From: Spirosoma oryzae
GTDB lineage: Bacteria > Bacteroidota > Bacteroidia > Cytophagales > Spirosomataceae
Assembly (NCBI RefSeq): GCF_003002825.1
Contig: NZ_PVTE01000017.1
Coordinates: 1-64,000 of the forward strand
Length of the DNA: 64,000 nt
Reading direction: 5' to 3'
In this document: positions 16,144 through 24,093 of the stretch, one piece after another
Layout: every line of letters begins with the position of its first letter
How positions within the stretch are numbered: the first letter of the stretch is position 1
Made by a program: the position numbers and the translations under genes
The notes under the pieces: model-generated
The model's input: the letters and a program-made list of their open reading frames with translations, nothing else
Told to the model about the DNA's origin: nothing
Database searches by the model: none

Positions 16144-16920
16144 TTATTTCCCCAGCCACTCCTTAAACTCCGTCATGCGGTCGCCACTGACGAATACGTC
16201 GTGACGGGGGCGGGGGAGGAGGTCGAGTTTGAGTTTGCCGGCTGAATACGAATGGATGGTCTGAATGGCAGACAGCGACACCAGATACTGCCGGTTGACC
16301 CGGAAGAACTGCCGGGGATTGAGCAGTTGAACCAGCTTGTCGAGGCTGTAATCGACGGGTAGGTTCATGCCGTCTTTCGTAGACAGGAACACAACCCGTT
16401 CTTCCAGAAAGAAATAAGCGATATCGGGTGTTTCGATGCTGCGAATTTTCGTGCCGACCGAAATCATAAACCGGTCCTTATACTCGACAGGCTGCGATTT
16501 GCCGAGCAGGCTCAGCAGCGTTTCCAGGTCTGGCGCGGTTGGGGCCGACTGCCCGAACTGCTGTTTCAGAGCTTTGAATTTATTGATGGCGGCTGCCAGC
16601 TCGTCGAAATTGATGGGCTTGAGCAGGTAATCGATGCTGTTAACCTTGAACGCCTGAATCATGTATTCGTCGTAGGCGGTCGTGAAGATAACGGGGGTCC
16701 TCAACTGCGTCTGTTCGATAATGCGGAACCCAAGGTCATCTTCGAGGTGAATGTCCATGAAGACCAGGTCGAGCGGGTCGTGGGGCGCCCGTAGCCAGGC
16801 AACGGCTTCGGCTACCGACGGAATCCGGGCCAGCACGTGAATCGATGGGTCGTACTTGCGCAGCAGGGTTTCGAGTCGGTTGGCGGTTAGGTTCTCGTCT
16901 TCAATAATCAGTACGTTCAT
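16144..16920 (-). CDS. LytTR-family response regulator
   Basis: A 258-residue two-domain regulator. Residues 1-120 form a receiver domain with the acidic pocket Glu7-Asp8, phosphoacceptor Asp56 (FMDIHLE) and Thr/Lys positions. Residues about 155-258 form a LytTR DNA-binding domain (RFMISVGTKIRSIE, FRVNRQYLVSLSAI). It starts 20 bp after the histidine kinase gene in the same direction, so the two form an operon and a two-component system. Targets are unknown. Confidence 0.92.
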   Translation of the reverse strand: MNVLIIEDENLTANRLETLLRKYDPSIHVLARIPSVAEAVAWLRAPHDPLDLVFMDIHLEDDLGFRIIEQTQLRTPVIFTTAYDEYMIQAFKVNSIDYLLKPINFDELAAAINKFKALKQQFGQSAPTAPDLETLLSLLGKSQPVEYKDRFMISVGTKIRSIETPDIAYFFLEERVVFLSTKDGMNLPVDYSLDKLVQLLNPRQFFRVNRQYLVSLSAIQTIHSYSAGKLKLDLLPRPRHDVFVSGDRMTEFKEWLGK

Positions 16921-16940
16921 AGGCGTAACGGTGGGGTAAG

Positions 16941-18083
16941 CTAGGCCAGCAGGGGAATCTTGACGACAAAATTGCCGCTGCTTTCACCCACCCAAACCGG
17001 GTGTTTGGTAAGCAAAGCGTAACGGGTAACGATATTTTGCAGCCCGACGCCCGTAGAGTGTTCTACCTGCGGGCGGGGTTGCAGGTTATTTTGAATAACC
17101 AGGCATTCGCCCTCCAGACCGATGCGGATGGTTAGCGGCTCGCGGGTCGACATGCGGTTGTGTTTGACGGCATTCTCGACCAGCAGTTGCAGCGTCAGCG
17201 GGGCAATGCTGTAGCGGGTCTGATCGCTTTCCGGCACGTCGATCACCACGTCGAATTTATTTTCGAAGCGGATGTTCAGCAGGAAGCGATACGCCTGGAT
17301 GAAGTCGAGTTCGGTTTTGAGCAGCACGCGTTCGTTGTCTTTCTGTTCCAGCAGGTACCGGTACGCCCGCGACAACTGATCGATAAACCGCTCCGACAGG
17401 TCGGCGTCGGCGTGTACCAGCGACGAGAGGATGCTCAGGCTGTTGAACAGAAAATGCGGGTTGACCTGGCTTTTCAGGGCCGCAAACTGCGCCGTCACGT
17501 TTTCCTTCTCCAGCCGTTCGGCCTTCACCTCTACGTCTTCCAGTCGGCGGTAGGCGCGTCGGTTGGCTGCCAGGTAAAAAGCCGACAGCATGGCCATGAC
17601 TGTCAGGGCGTTGTTGGCCCGTCGGCGCTGATCCCGACTTTCCTGGCGGGTGCGCTCTTCGGGGGGCGTCAGCGTCCGCTTGGGCTGCGTCCGGTAGGTA
17701 ACGATATGGGATTCGAGGTAGCCGTCGAGGGTGTGCCAGACGATGGAGAAGCCGAAATTGAAGGCGACGGCCATCATGCTGGCAATGGCCACCGTTGCCA
17801 GCTGAGCCGGTATTTTGAATTCGATCAGGAAGCCCTCTCCGAACCAGACGGAGAAATACCGTCGGTGAATCCATTCCGAAATGCCGATCCAGACGAAGAA
17901 GAGCAGCACGAACAGCACAAACTCCATGACGAAAAAGGGCAGGCGCGTCAGTTTGAGCGCCCAGGCCGGGTTCGACAGGTTGATGTACAGCCGCAGTGGC
18001 CAGTATACGGCAAACACGCTGAGGGCGAGTTGCCAGCGCTGCTTACGGGTTAGCTGATACGACGGACGGGTCTTCTGGTTCAC
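16941..18083 (-). CDS. LytS/YehU-type sensor histidine kinase
   Basis: About 380 residues. Four membrane helices in the first 175 residues, then a coiled coil and a His_kinase domain with QVNPHFLFNSLSIL (phosphoacceptor His about 210), followed by a compact HATPase domain with the N-box ENAVKHN and GVGLQN. There is no extracytoplasmic ligand-binding domain. No ATG exists near the start: GTG at 18083 (VNQKTRPS) is chosen, with a TTG two codons earlier as alternative. It phosphorylates the LytTR regulator encoded immediately downstream (inference from pairing). Confidence 0.9.
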   Translation of the reverse strand: MNQKTRPSYQLTRKQRWQLALSVFAVYWPLRLYINLSNPAWALKLTRLPFFVMEFVLFVLLFFVWIGISEWIHRRYFSVWFGEGFLIEFKIPAQLATVAIASMMAVAFNFGFSIVWHTLDGYLESHIVTYRTQPKRTLTPPEERTRQESRDQRRRANNALTVMAMLSAFYLAANRRAYRRLEDVEVKAERLEKENVTAQFAALKSQVNPHFLFNSLSILSSLVHADADLSERFIDQLSRAYRYLLEQKDNERVLLKTELDFIQAYRFLLNIRFENKFDVVIDVPESDQTRYSIAPLTLQLLVENAVKHNRMSTREPLTIRIGLEGECLVIQNNLQPRPQVEHSTGVGLQNIVTRYALLTKHPVWVGESSGNFVVKIPLLA

Positions 18084-18168
18084 AATCAAAGCTAATCGAC
18101 CGTCGGCTGGAACAAAAGCAAATCGCGCGGAACGCCAGTTTCAACGCTACGAATGACGGGGAAAAGAG

Positions 18169-18296
18169 GTTGTAAAGTCGTAGCGTTATGGAGTTTTAGG
18201 GTTGTAAAGTTGCTACCGCCGGATGGGCTGATGCGCCAGCAACTTTACAACGGTATAACTTTACAACTCGTCAACTATAAAGCTCCACAACTTCAC
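18169..18296. repeat. Hairpin element with GTTGTAAAG arms
   Basis: The words GTTGTAAAGTTGCT (18201-18214) and AGCAACTTTACAAC (18238-18251) are a perfect inner stem; further copies of GTTGTAAAGT and ACTTTACAAC and of TGGAG/CTCCA extend both arms. The right arm ends five bases before the start codon of the SdiA-regulated lipoprotein. Confidence 0.7.
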
Positions 18297-18300
18297 CACC

Positions 18301-19143
18301 ATGCGCCCGTACCTTCCCCTCGTTTGCCTGACTCTACTGATGGGCTGCGGTTCATCATCGACAACGCAGCAGTCGTCCGCAGCAGCCGAACAGAAAGCCC
18401 CTGCTTATCCATTTGCCTACCAGCTCAACAAACCCGCCAGTGTTGCGAAGCTGCCCAAAAAGCTGGAGGAGGTGTCCGGCTTGACCTATTACAAAGACGG
18501 CAAACTCCTGTGCATTCAGGATGAAGTCGCTGCCGCCTACGTGTTCGACACCCGAACGGGTAAGGTGATCGAAGACATCGACTTTGGTGGCTACGGTGAT
18601 TTCGAAGGCATTGAGTACGTCGACGGGACTATCTACGCACTGGAGAGTAACGGTATGCTGTCGCGGTTTGAGCCGAGGTCGTTACGCATTGCCCGCAGTA
18701 ATATCGGTATCCCGAAGAAAACGGAAGTCGAAGGGTTGGGCTACGATCCGAAAGCCAAACAACTGCTGATTGCGGTCAAGAAAGGCAGCACCGGTTCCAG
18801 CGATAAAGCCGTTTATACCTACGACCTGACCCGGAAAACGGTATACAAAGCCCTGAACATAAGCGATGTGCAACTGACTGAGGCCGGTATCGACCCCGGC
18901 AGCTACAAACCGTCGGGCATTGCCGTACACCCGATTACGGGTGATTGGTACGTCATCACCTCCGCCGGGCACCGACTGCTGATCATCGACCGGCCGGGAA
19001 AAATTCGCTACAACGAACCCCTCGATCCACAGTTGTTTCGGCAACCCGAGGGCATCTGCTTCGCCCCCAATGGTGATTTATACATTGCCAGCGAAGGCAA
19101 GGGCAAGAAAGCCGAAATTCTGACTTTTCCATACCGGAAGTAG
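18301..19143 (+). CDS. SdiA-regulated-domain lipoprotein (predicted beta-propeller)
   Basis: A 280-residue lipoprotein: signal peptide with lipobox LMGC, Cys16 lipidated. The mature part repeats a strand pattern with ISGLTYY-like, LCIQDE, YVFDTRTGKV and GYGDFEGIEYVDGTIY segments, the signature of the SdiA-regulated family (phytase-like six-bladed propeller). In other bacteria the family name comes from quorum-sensor control in enterics; that control does not apply here. Likely a periplasmic or surface protein binding metal or substrate through the propeller; no catalytic assignment. The start directly follows a hairpin arm. Confidence 0.82.
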   Translation: MRPYLPLVCLTLLMGCGSSSTTQQSSAAAEQKAPAYPFAYQLNKPASVAKLPKKLEEVSGLTYYKDGKLLCIQDEVAAAYVFDTRTGKVIEDIDFGGYGDFEGIEYVDGTIYALESNGMLSRFEPRSLRIARSNIGIPKKTEVEGLGYDPKAKQLLIAVKKGSTGSSDKAVYTYDLTRKTVYKALNISDVQLTEAGIDPGSYKPSGIAVHPITGDWYVITSAGHRLLIIDRPGKIRYNEPLDPQLFRQPEGICFAPNGDLYIASEGKGKKAEILTFPYRK

Positions 19144-19546
19144 TATACTCCCGTCCGTTTAGGCAGGGCTGTTAAGGTCCAGCTAAGCATACCCGGCAGC
19201 GGCCGCCCCCCGCTCCCCAGGGCTGTTAAGTTCTAGCCTGTTTACCCCCCGCCCCGAAACGTCGGCCCGGCCTAAAGGGGCGGGGGGTATTGTTAGCCGG
19301 AGGAAATTTGGCTGACGTCAGCGCCAACTCAAGAACTTAACAGTCTTGCCCTGAAGGGGTTATTTGGGGAAAGCATTAATCGTATCAAAAGAGTCTTTTG
19401 TCATCCCGACGCAGGAGGGATCTTCGCTCAAAGGCATTTTTCTTTGCTGTTTCCGAAGATCCCTCCTGCGTCGGGATGACAAAAATCCTTCCTTAAATAA
19501 CCTCTAAAGGGGGCGGGGCAGCGGCCGCTGCCGGGTATTTCGCCCG
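19144..19546. repeat. Four nested inverted repeats in one gap
   Basis: No gene. From outside inwards: TACCCGGCAGCGGCCGC (19190-19206) with its perfect complement at 19521-19537; AGGGCTGTTAAGTTCT (19219-) with AGAACTTAACAG (19332-); a CCCCCCGCCCCGAAACG...GGGGCGGGGGG hairpin (19236-19285); and TTTTGTCATCCCGACGCAGG (19392-) with its complement ending at 19489. The gap separates the convergent ends of the SdiA-regulated and YihY genes. Confidence 0.75.
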
Positions 19547-20506
19547 CTACTGGGCCGGGTCGGTTTTGGGGGCCGTCGGCAGGACGGCGACGTCACGTTC
19601 GCGCTCCGTCTGTTCGACGTACACCGCGTTGTCGGCGGGTTCGATCCGGATACCGAGGTTGTTGGCGTAGGCCTGCGTAAATTCCGCGCCGAAGTAAAGA
19701 ATGGCAGCCGTGTAGTAAATCCAGGTGAGCAGGACGATCAGCGACCCGGCCGCGCCATACGTTGAGTTGGTACCTGTTGTCTCGATATATAGACTAATCA
19801 GATAGCGGCCCAGCATAAAGAGCAGAGCGGTAAAAAAAGCCCCCCAACGCACATCTTTCCAGGCAATTTTAGCGTCGGGCAGAACTTTAAAAATGGTAGC
19901 GAACAGCGCGGCTGCGACCAGTATGCTCAGCACAAAAGTCAGCCCACTGATAAAGACCAGGCTCAGTCCCGGCGCAAATCGGTTGATGTAGCTGCCCAGC
20001 GTCGCGATAAGCCCGTTGATAACGAAGGAGACCAGTAGCAGGAACCCCATACTCAGCACCAGCGACGACGACAGCAGTCGGTCCTGCAAGAGTTTGAGCC
20101 AGCCTTTCTTGGGCTTGGCCTTGACGCGCCAGATCATGTTGACCGAGTCCTGAATCTCGACAAATACGGTCGTTGCTCCGACGATCAGGGCAACGATCCC
20201 CACGGCAAGGGCCACGTTTGTTTTTCCCGACAGGCTCGAACTTTTAATCATGTCCTGAAGCTGCTCGGCGATGTCCGTACCAACCAGTCCGCTGATCTGC
20301 CCGACGATCTGCCCTCGAATGGCTTCTTCACCCAGAAAAATGCCCAGTAGTGAGATGACCAGCACCAGCAGCGGGGCCAGCGAAAAGACGGTGTAGTAAG
20401 CAAGGGCTGCGCTGAGTTTTAGACAACGGTCGTCGAGGAAGCCGTTGAACGAATCGCGCAGGATAGCGCCGATGTTGGCAAAAAACGATTTTTCAGGTGA
20501 TGGCAT
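19547..20506 (-). CDS. YihY/BrkB family inner-membrane protein
   Basis: A 319-residue protein from ATG 20506; longer open frame upstream is not coding-like. Six membrane helices, with the family signature LSAALAYYTVFSLAPLLVL near residue 30, an FVEIQDSVNMIWRV segment, and GAAGSLIVLLTWIYYTAAILYFGAEFTQAYA near the end. A charged C-terminal tail follows. The family was once called ribonuclease BN, which is wrong; its molecular role is unknown and transport has been proposed. Its 3' end abuts the nested repeat gap. Confidence 0.88.
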   Translation of the reverse strand: MPSPEKSFFANIGAILRDSFNGFLDDRCLKLSAALAYYTVFSLAPLLVLVISLLGIFLGEEAIRGQIVGQISGLVGTDIAEQLQDMIKSSSLSGKTNVALAVGIVALIVGATTVFVEIQDSVNMIWRVKAKPKKGWLKLLQDRLLSSSLVLSMGFLLLVSFVINGLIATLGSYINRFAPGLSLVFISGLTFVLSILVAAALFATIFKVLPDAKIAWKDVRWGAFFTALLFMLGRYLISLYIETTGTNSTYGAAGSLIVLLTWIYYTAAILYFGAEFTQAYANNLGIRIEPADNAVYVEQTERERDVAVLPTAPKTDPAQ

Positions 20507-20581
20507 AGGGAGATAGGGGCGTTGGGCGTCAGCCCGAAACCCGCAAATGGCTACAAGTGTAACCAAGTAACGCGCCGGTTG

Positions 20582-21232
20582 TTAGCCGTTTGTGGGCTGT
20601 TTCCACTGCAAATTCGCCGTGCCGAACCGAATGTCACGGGTATCCTGTCCGGCAAATTCAACCGTTACCACCAGCGTACGCGCCTTTCTCAACTGACCGA
20701 TGAGTGATTGCTCGTTGGCAAAAAACAGGATGTTGGCCCGTCCGTTGGCGGCTGCCACCAGCGGATACGAGACCGCCGGGCGATTGTCGAACCGAACACG
20801 GGCTGCACCGCCCTGAAAACTCCGGTTGAACTGCCCTTTCGACACCTCGATGTACACGTGTGTTTCGCCACTGCGCCGACGCAGGGTAAGCGTTGCTGTA
20901 GAACCACCATCGTAAGGGAACGGAAAGTTCAGCACGGTGGGCGATACGGTGAAGGCTTTATAGCCCGTGCGGGTTTCTTCGTAAATCCAGTGGCCGGCAT
21001 CGGGGGAGGTGGCTGCCACAGCCGGTTGCGTCAGGGCGACGGGTGGTTCCAGTTCAGGGCTGGCCGATACGGTAGCGGGGGGCGTCGTAGCGGTTGTCGC
21101 TGAACCGGTTGTCTCGCCCTGACGACAGTTGCCCAGCAATCCGACGAGCAGGAGCGCCGTGCCTACAAACGTGACCCGATGCGCCGAACGTGCCGGTCGA
21201 CCTTTTATCCGGTGAATTGGTGTGCTCAACAT
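20582..21232 (-). CDS. Lipoprotein, unknown function
   Basis: A 216-residue protein from ATG 21232; the longer frame upstream overlaps the divergent sppA gene and is unlikely. Signal peptide with lipobox LLGNC, Cys36. A Thr/Pro/Ala-rich linker follows, then a beta-rich domain of about 140 residues (GHWIYEETRTGYKAF, LNFPFPYDGGSTATLTLRR, HVYIEVSKGQF) that reads like a domain reporting on periplasmic protein quality or binding. I do not recognise the family. Divergent from sppA with a 73-bp spacer holding the sppA promoter. Confidence 0.7.
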   Translation of the reverse strand: MLSTPIHRIKGRPARSAHRVTFVGTALLLVGLLGNCRQGETTGSATTATTPPATVSASPELEPPVALTQPAVAATSPDAGHWIYEETRTGYKAFTVSPTVLNFPFPYDGGSTATLTLRRRSGETHVYIEVSKGQFNRSFQGGAARVRFDNRPAVSYPLVAAANGRANILFFANEQSLIGQLRKARTLVVTVEFAGQDTRDIRFGTANLQWKQPTNG

Positions 21233-21261
21233 TTTTTGTGTGGTTCGGCCCATTGACCCGT

Positions 21262-21269
21262 TATTTTTG
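21262..21269 (+). promoter_or_regulatory. sppA promoter, -7 element
   Basis: TATTTTTG fits TAnnTTTG, 36 bp before the sppA start. A TTTG at 21235-21238 lies 23 bp upstream and could serve as -33. Confidence 0.5.
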
Positions 21270-21305
21270 TTCGTCTGAAAGACAGAACACAATTTATCTG
21301 AATTC

Positions 21306-23069
21306 ATGCTACAATTTCTTAAATACGTACTGGCCACTGTCGTTGGACTGCTGCTGTTTTCGTTTGTGGGTTTCCTGCTGCTGATCGGGGTAGGGGCAGC
21401 CTTCTCCTCGTCGAGCAGCAAACAAACGATTTCTGACAATGCCGTGCTAAAAATAGACCTCGACAAACCGGTTCAGGAGCGTACCACCGAAAATCCATTC
21501 AAAGGGTTTGGAACGTTCGGCGGGCCGAGCGATGCCATCGGTCTGATCGACATCAAAGAGGCCCTGCGCCACGCCAAAACCGACGATAAAATCAAAGGGA
21601 TTTACCTGACCGCTGCCATGCCGCAGGCGGGCTGGGCGTCGCTCGAAGAGATTCGGAACGCGCTGATCGACTTCAAGACGTCGAAAAAGTTCGTGTATGC
21701 GTACGGCGAAACGATGACCGAAAAAGGGTACTACCTGGCCTCGGTAGCCGATAAAATATACCTCAACCCCGCCGGTGATCTGGAATGGAACGGCCTGACG
21801 GCGGAACTGACGTTTTTCAAGGGCACCCTCGATAAACTGAATCTGAAACCCGAAATTTTCCGGGTCGGTGAGTTCAAAAGTGCCGTCGAGCCCTTTATCC
21901 GGGAGAATATGAGCGAGCCGAACCGACTCCAGTATACGTCGTTCCTGAACTCGATCAACGATTACACGGTGCTGCGAATCGCGCAGAGCCGAAACCTGCG
22001 CGTCGATTCGCTGAAACGCTACGCCGATAACCTGACGATCCGTGAACCGTCGGATGCCCTGCGCACCAAACTTGTCACGAACGTAGGCTACCAGGATGAA
22101 ATCGAAGGGTTGATGCGGAAGCAGTTGAAGCTGGAAGAAAAAAAGAAAATCAACTATGTGTCGCTGAGCAAGTACCAGGATTCGTACGACGACAGCGATA
22201 GCGGTAACGGGTCGAACCGAATCGCGGTAATCATTGCGTCGGGTGATATCAATTCCGGTAAGAGTGGCGACAACAGCATCGGGTCGGAAACGATCGCCGA
22301 AGAAATCCGCAAGGCCCGGCTTGACGACAAAGTGAAAGCAATCGTTGTGCGGGTCAATTCGGGGGGCGGTAGTGCACTGGCATCCGACGTGATGTACCGC
22401 GAAGTCGAGCTGGCCAAGAAAGCAAAACCCGTAATCGGCTCGATGTCCGACTACGCGGCTTCGGGTGGCTATTACATGCTGATGGGCTGCAACAAAATCG
22501 TCGCTGAGCCGAACACGATCACCGGTTCGATCGGGGTGTTCTCGCTGCTGTTCAACACCGAAACGTTCTTCAAAGACAAGCTGGGGGTTACGTTCGACCG
22601 CGTCAACACCAACGCGAATGCCGACTTCCCAGCGGCTACGCACGAGATGTCGCCCTTCCAGAAGCAGGTGCTGCAAAAACAGACCGAACGTATCTACGCT
22701 CAGTTTACCAGCAAAGCCGCAGCCGGTCGTAAACTGCCCATCGATAGCCTGCGGGCCATCGCGGGCGGGCGTGTCTGGACGGGCACGCAAGGCAAGGCGC
22801 TGGGCCTCGTCGATCAACTGGGCGGACTGGACGATGCTATTAAAGTGGCGGCTCAATCGGCCAAACTCAAGGCTGGCGACTACCGGCTGAAATACCAGCC
22901 CCGTCAGAAGCCGTTCTTCGAGCAGCTCATGAGTTCGTTCACCGACGATCAGGAAACCCGCGTGCAGGCGCAACTGGGCGAGCTGGCTCCCTACGTCAAG
23001 TACCTGAAAAAGTTGAAGACACTCGAAGGCGTTCAGATGCGGATGCCGTTTGAGATGGAAATTCAGTAG
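21306..23069 (+). CDS. sppA: Signal peptide peptidase SppA, long form
   Basis: A 587-residue inner-membrane serine protease that degrades cleaved signal peptides. One N-terminal membrane helix (about 9-31), then two tandem S49 domains. The general base Lys is in GEFKSAVEPF (Lys191, first domain) and the nucleophile in SDYAASGGYYM (Ser386, second domain), the arrangement of the 67-kDa E. coli type. Length agrees with that form. It has its own promoter. The 3' end runs into a heptamer hairpin that may terminate it. Confidence 0.93.
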   Translation: MLQFLKYVLATVVGLLLFSFVGFLLLIGVGAAFSSSSSKQTISDNAVLKIDLDKPVQERTTENPFKGFGTFGGPSDAIGLIDIKEALRHAKTDDKIKGIYLTAAMPQAGWASLEEIRNALIDFKTSKKFVYAYGETMTEKGYYLASVADKIYLNPAGDLEWNGLTAELTFFKGTLDKLNLKPEIFRVGEFKSAVEPFIRENMSEPNRLQYTSFLNSINDYTVLRIAQSRNLRVDSLKRYADNLTIREPSDALRTKLVTNVGYQDEIEGLMRKQLKLEEKKKINYVSLSKYQDSYDDSDSGNGSNRIAVIIASGDINSGKSGDNSIGSETIAEEIRKARLDDKVKAIVVRVNSGGGSALASDVMYREVELAKKAKPVIGSMSDYAASGGYYMLMGCNKIVAEPNTITGSIGVFSLLFNTETFFKDKLGVTFDRVNTNANADFPAATHEMSPFQKQVLQKQTERIYAQFTSKAAAGRKLPIDSLRAIAGGRVWTGTQGKALGLVDQLGGLDDAIKVAAQSAKLKAGDYRLKYQPRQKPFFEQLMSSFTDDQETRVQAQLGELAPYVKYLKKLKTLEGVQMRMPFEMEIQ

Positions 23070-23147
23070 ACGGTATACGGTTTATAGTTTTCGGTTTACG
23101 GACTGTAGCTGACAGTGCAAACTGAAAACCGTAAACCGTATACCGAC
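23070..23147. repeat. Heptamer hairpin element, copy 3
   Basis: Left arm 23070-23100 (ACGGTATACGGTTTATAG.. heptamers) and right arm 23117-23146 (AACTGAAAACCGTAAACCG..) around a short loop with GTAGCTGAC. It begins one base after the sppA stop codon and can act as its terminator. Confidence 0.7.
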
Positions 23148-23224
23148 CAAGAATTTGGTTTGCTGAGAAGTGACCCGTTTGGCCGTCGATGCCGGGCGGG
23201 TCCTTTTTTGTAGTTCAGACCGGC

Positions 23225-23326
23225 TGTAGCCTAGACCTCCAGGTCTGGAGGCCGTTAGGCCAACTTTTTTAGGTAGAAGCCTTACTGGCCGCTTCGCGTC
23301 CTCCAGACCTGGAGGTCTGGGCTACA
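23225..23326. repeat. TGTAGCC-ended palindromic element
   Basis: Arms TGTAGCCTAGACCTCCAGG (23225-) and CCTGGAGGTCTGGGCTACA (to 23326). Same ends as the element at 12474. The centre holds GGCCGTTAGGCC, also seen there as GGCCGTCAGGCC. No transposase is present in either copy. Confidence 0.65.
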
Positions 23327-23353
23327 CCCACATCCTGTTTAAACAGAAGTAAG

Positions 23354-23361
23354 TATCTTTG
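23354..23361 (+). promoter_or_regulatory. Bacteroidota-type -7 element upstream of queE
   Basis: TATCTTTG fits TAnnTTTG; the transcript would begin near 23368 and start with the purine-rich hairpin. The -33 region is weak. Confidence 0.4.
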
Positions 23362-23367
23362 TGAACT

Positions 23368-23457
23368 ACAAGAGAGAGGAAAGAGGGTAGACAAAAGAGA
23401 ATAGACAACGGGTTAGTTACCAATCTTTTCTCTTTCATCTATCTTCTTTCTTCCAAA
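23368..23457. repeat. Purine/pyrimidine-rich hairpin in the queE leader
   Basis: A purine-rich left arm (AGAGAGAGGAAAGAGGGTAG, from 23368) pairs with a pyrimidine-rich right arm (CTTTTCTCTTTCATCTATC.., 23424-23456). The right arm ends seven bases before the queE start codon. Confidence 0.6.
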
Positions 23458-23463
23458 GATCAA

Positions 23464-24093
23464 ATGCTTACCGAACAACAAACGACAGATACAACGACGT
23501 TGCCCGTCATGGAAGCCTTTTACACCCTGCAGGGCGAAGGAGCACATACTGGTCGGGCGGCTTATTTTATCCGGCTCGGCGGCTGCGACGTCGGTTGCCA
23601 TTGGTGCGACGTGAAAGAATCGTGGGACGCCAGTCTGCACCCGCAACTGAGCATCGATCAGATCGTCGCCGGGGCCGCAGCGCATCCCGGTCGGATGGCC
23701 GTCATCACCGGTGGCGAGCCGCTCATGCACGACCTGACCACACTGACCAACGCCCTGCAAACGGCGGGCTTCAGCACCAACATCGAAACGTCGGGTGTCT
23801 GCACGGCCGTGACCGGTTCTTGGAACTGGATCTGCTTCTCACCGAAGAAGTTTAAAAAGCCCAATCCGGCCATCTACGGGCTGGCTAACGAACTGAAAGT
23901 CATTATCTACAACGCGTCGGATTTTGCCTTCGCCGAATCGTTCGTTCCCCACCTGCGACCCGATTGCAAACTCTTTTTGCAAACCGAGTGGAGTCGTTCC
24001 AATGAAATGCTGCCTCGCATCGTTGACTACGTAAAAAACAATCCGCAATGGCAGATTTCGTTGCAGACTCACAAATACATGGATATTCCGTAG
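23464..24093 (+). CDS. queE: 7-carboxy-7-deazaguanine synthase
   Basis: A 209-residue radical SAM enzyme that contracts 6-carboxytetrahydropterin to 7-carboxy-7-deazaguanine in queuosine synthesis. The cluster motif CDVGCHWC gives Cys41, Cys45 and Cys48 (CxxxCxxC), preceded by the family's FYTLQGEGAHTGR; an ITGGEPLMH stretch follows. It is of normal length for the short bacterial form. No other queuosine gene is in the window. The last 46 bases overlap, in another frame, the annotated start of the OmpA/PD40 gene. Confidence 0.93.
   Translation: MLTEQQTTDTTTLPVMEAFYTLQGEGAHTGRAAYFIRLGGCDVGCHWCDVKESWDASLHPQLSIDQIVAGAAAHPGRMAVITGGEPLMHDLTTLTNALQTAGFSTNIETSGVCTAVTGSWNWICFSPKKFKKPNPAIYGLANELKVIIYNASDFAFAESFVPHLRPDCKLFLQTEWSRSNEMLPRIVDYVKNNPQWQISLQTHKYMDIP

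Noticed and set aside
21447..22973. 508-codon minus-strand frame opposite sppA
   Set aside because: Shadow of a confidently assigned gene; its composition mirrors sppA codons and it has no recognisable domain.
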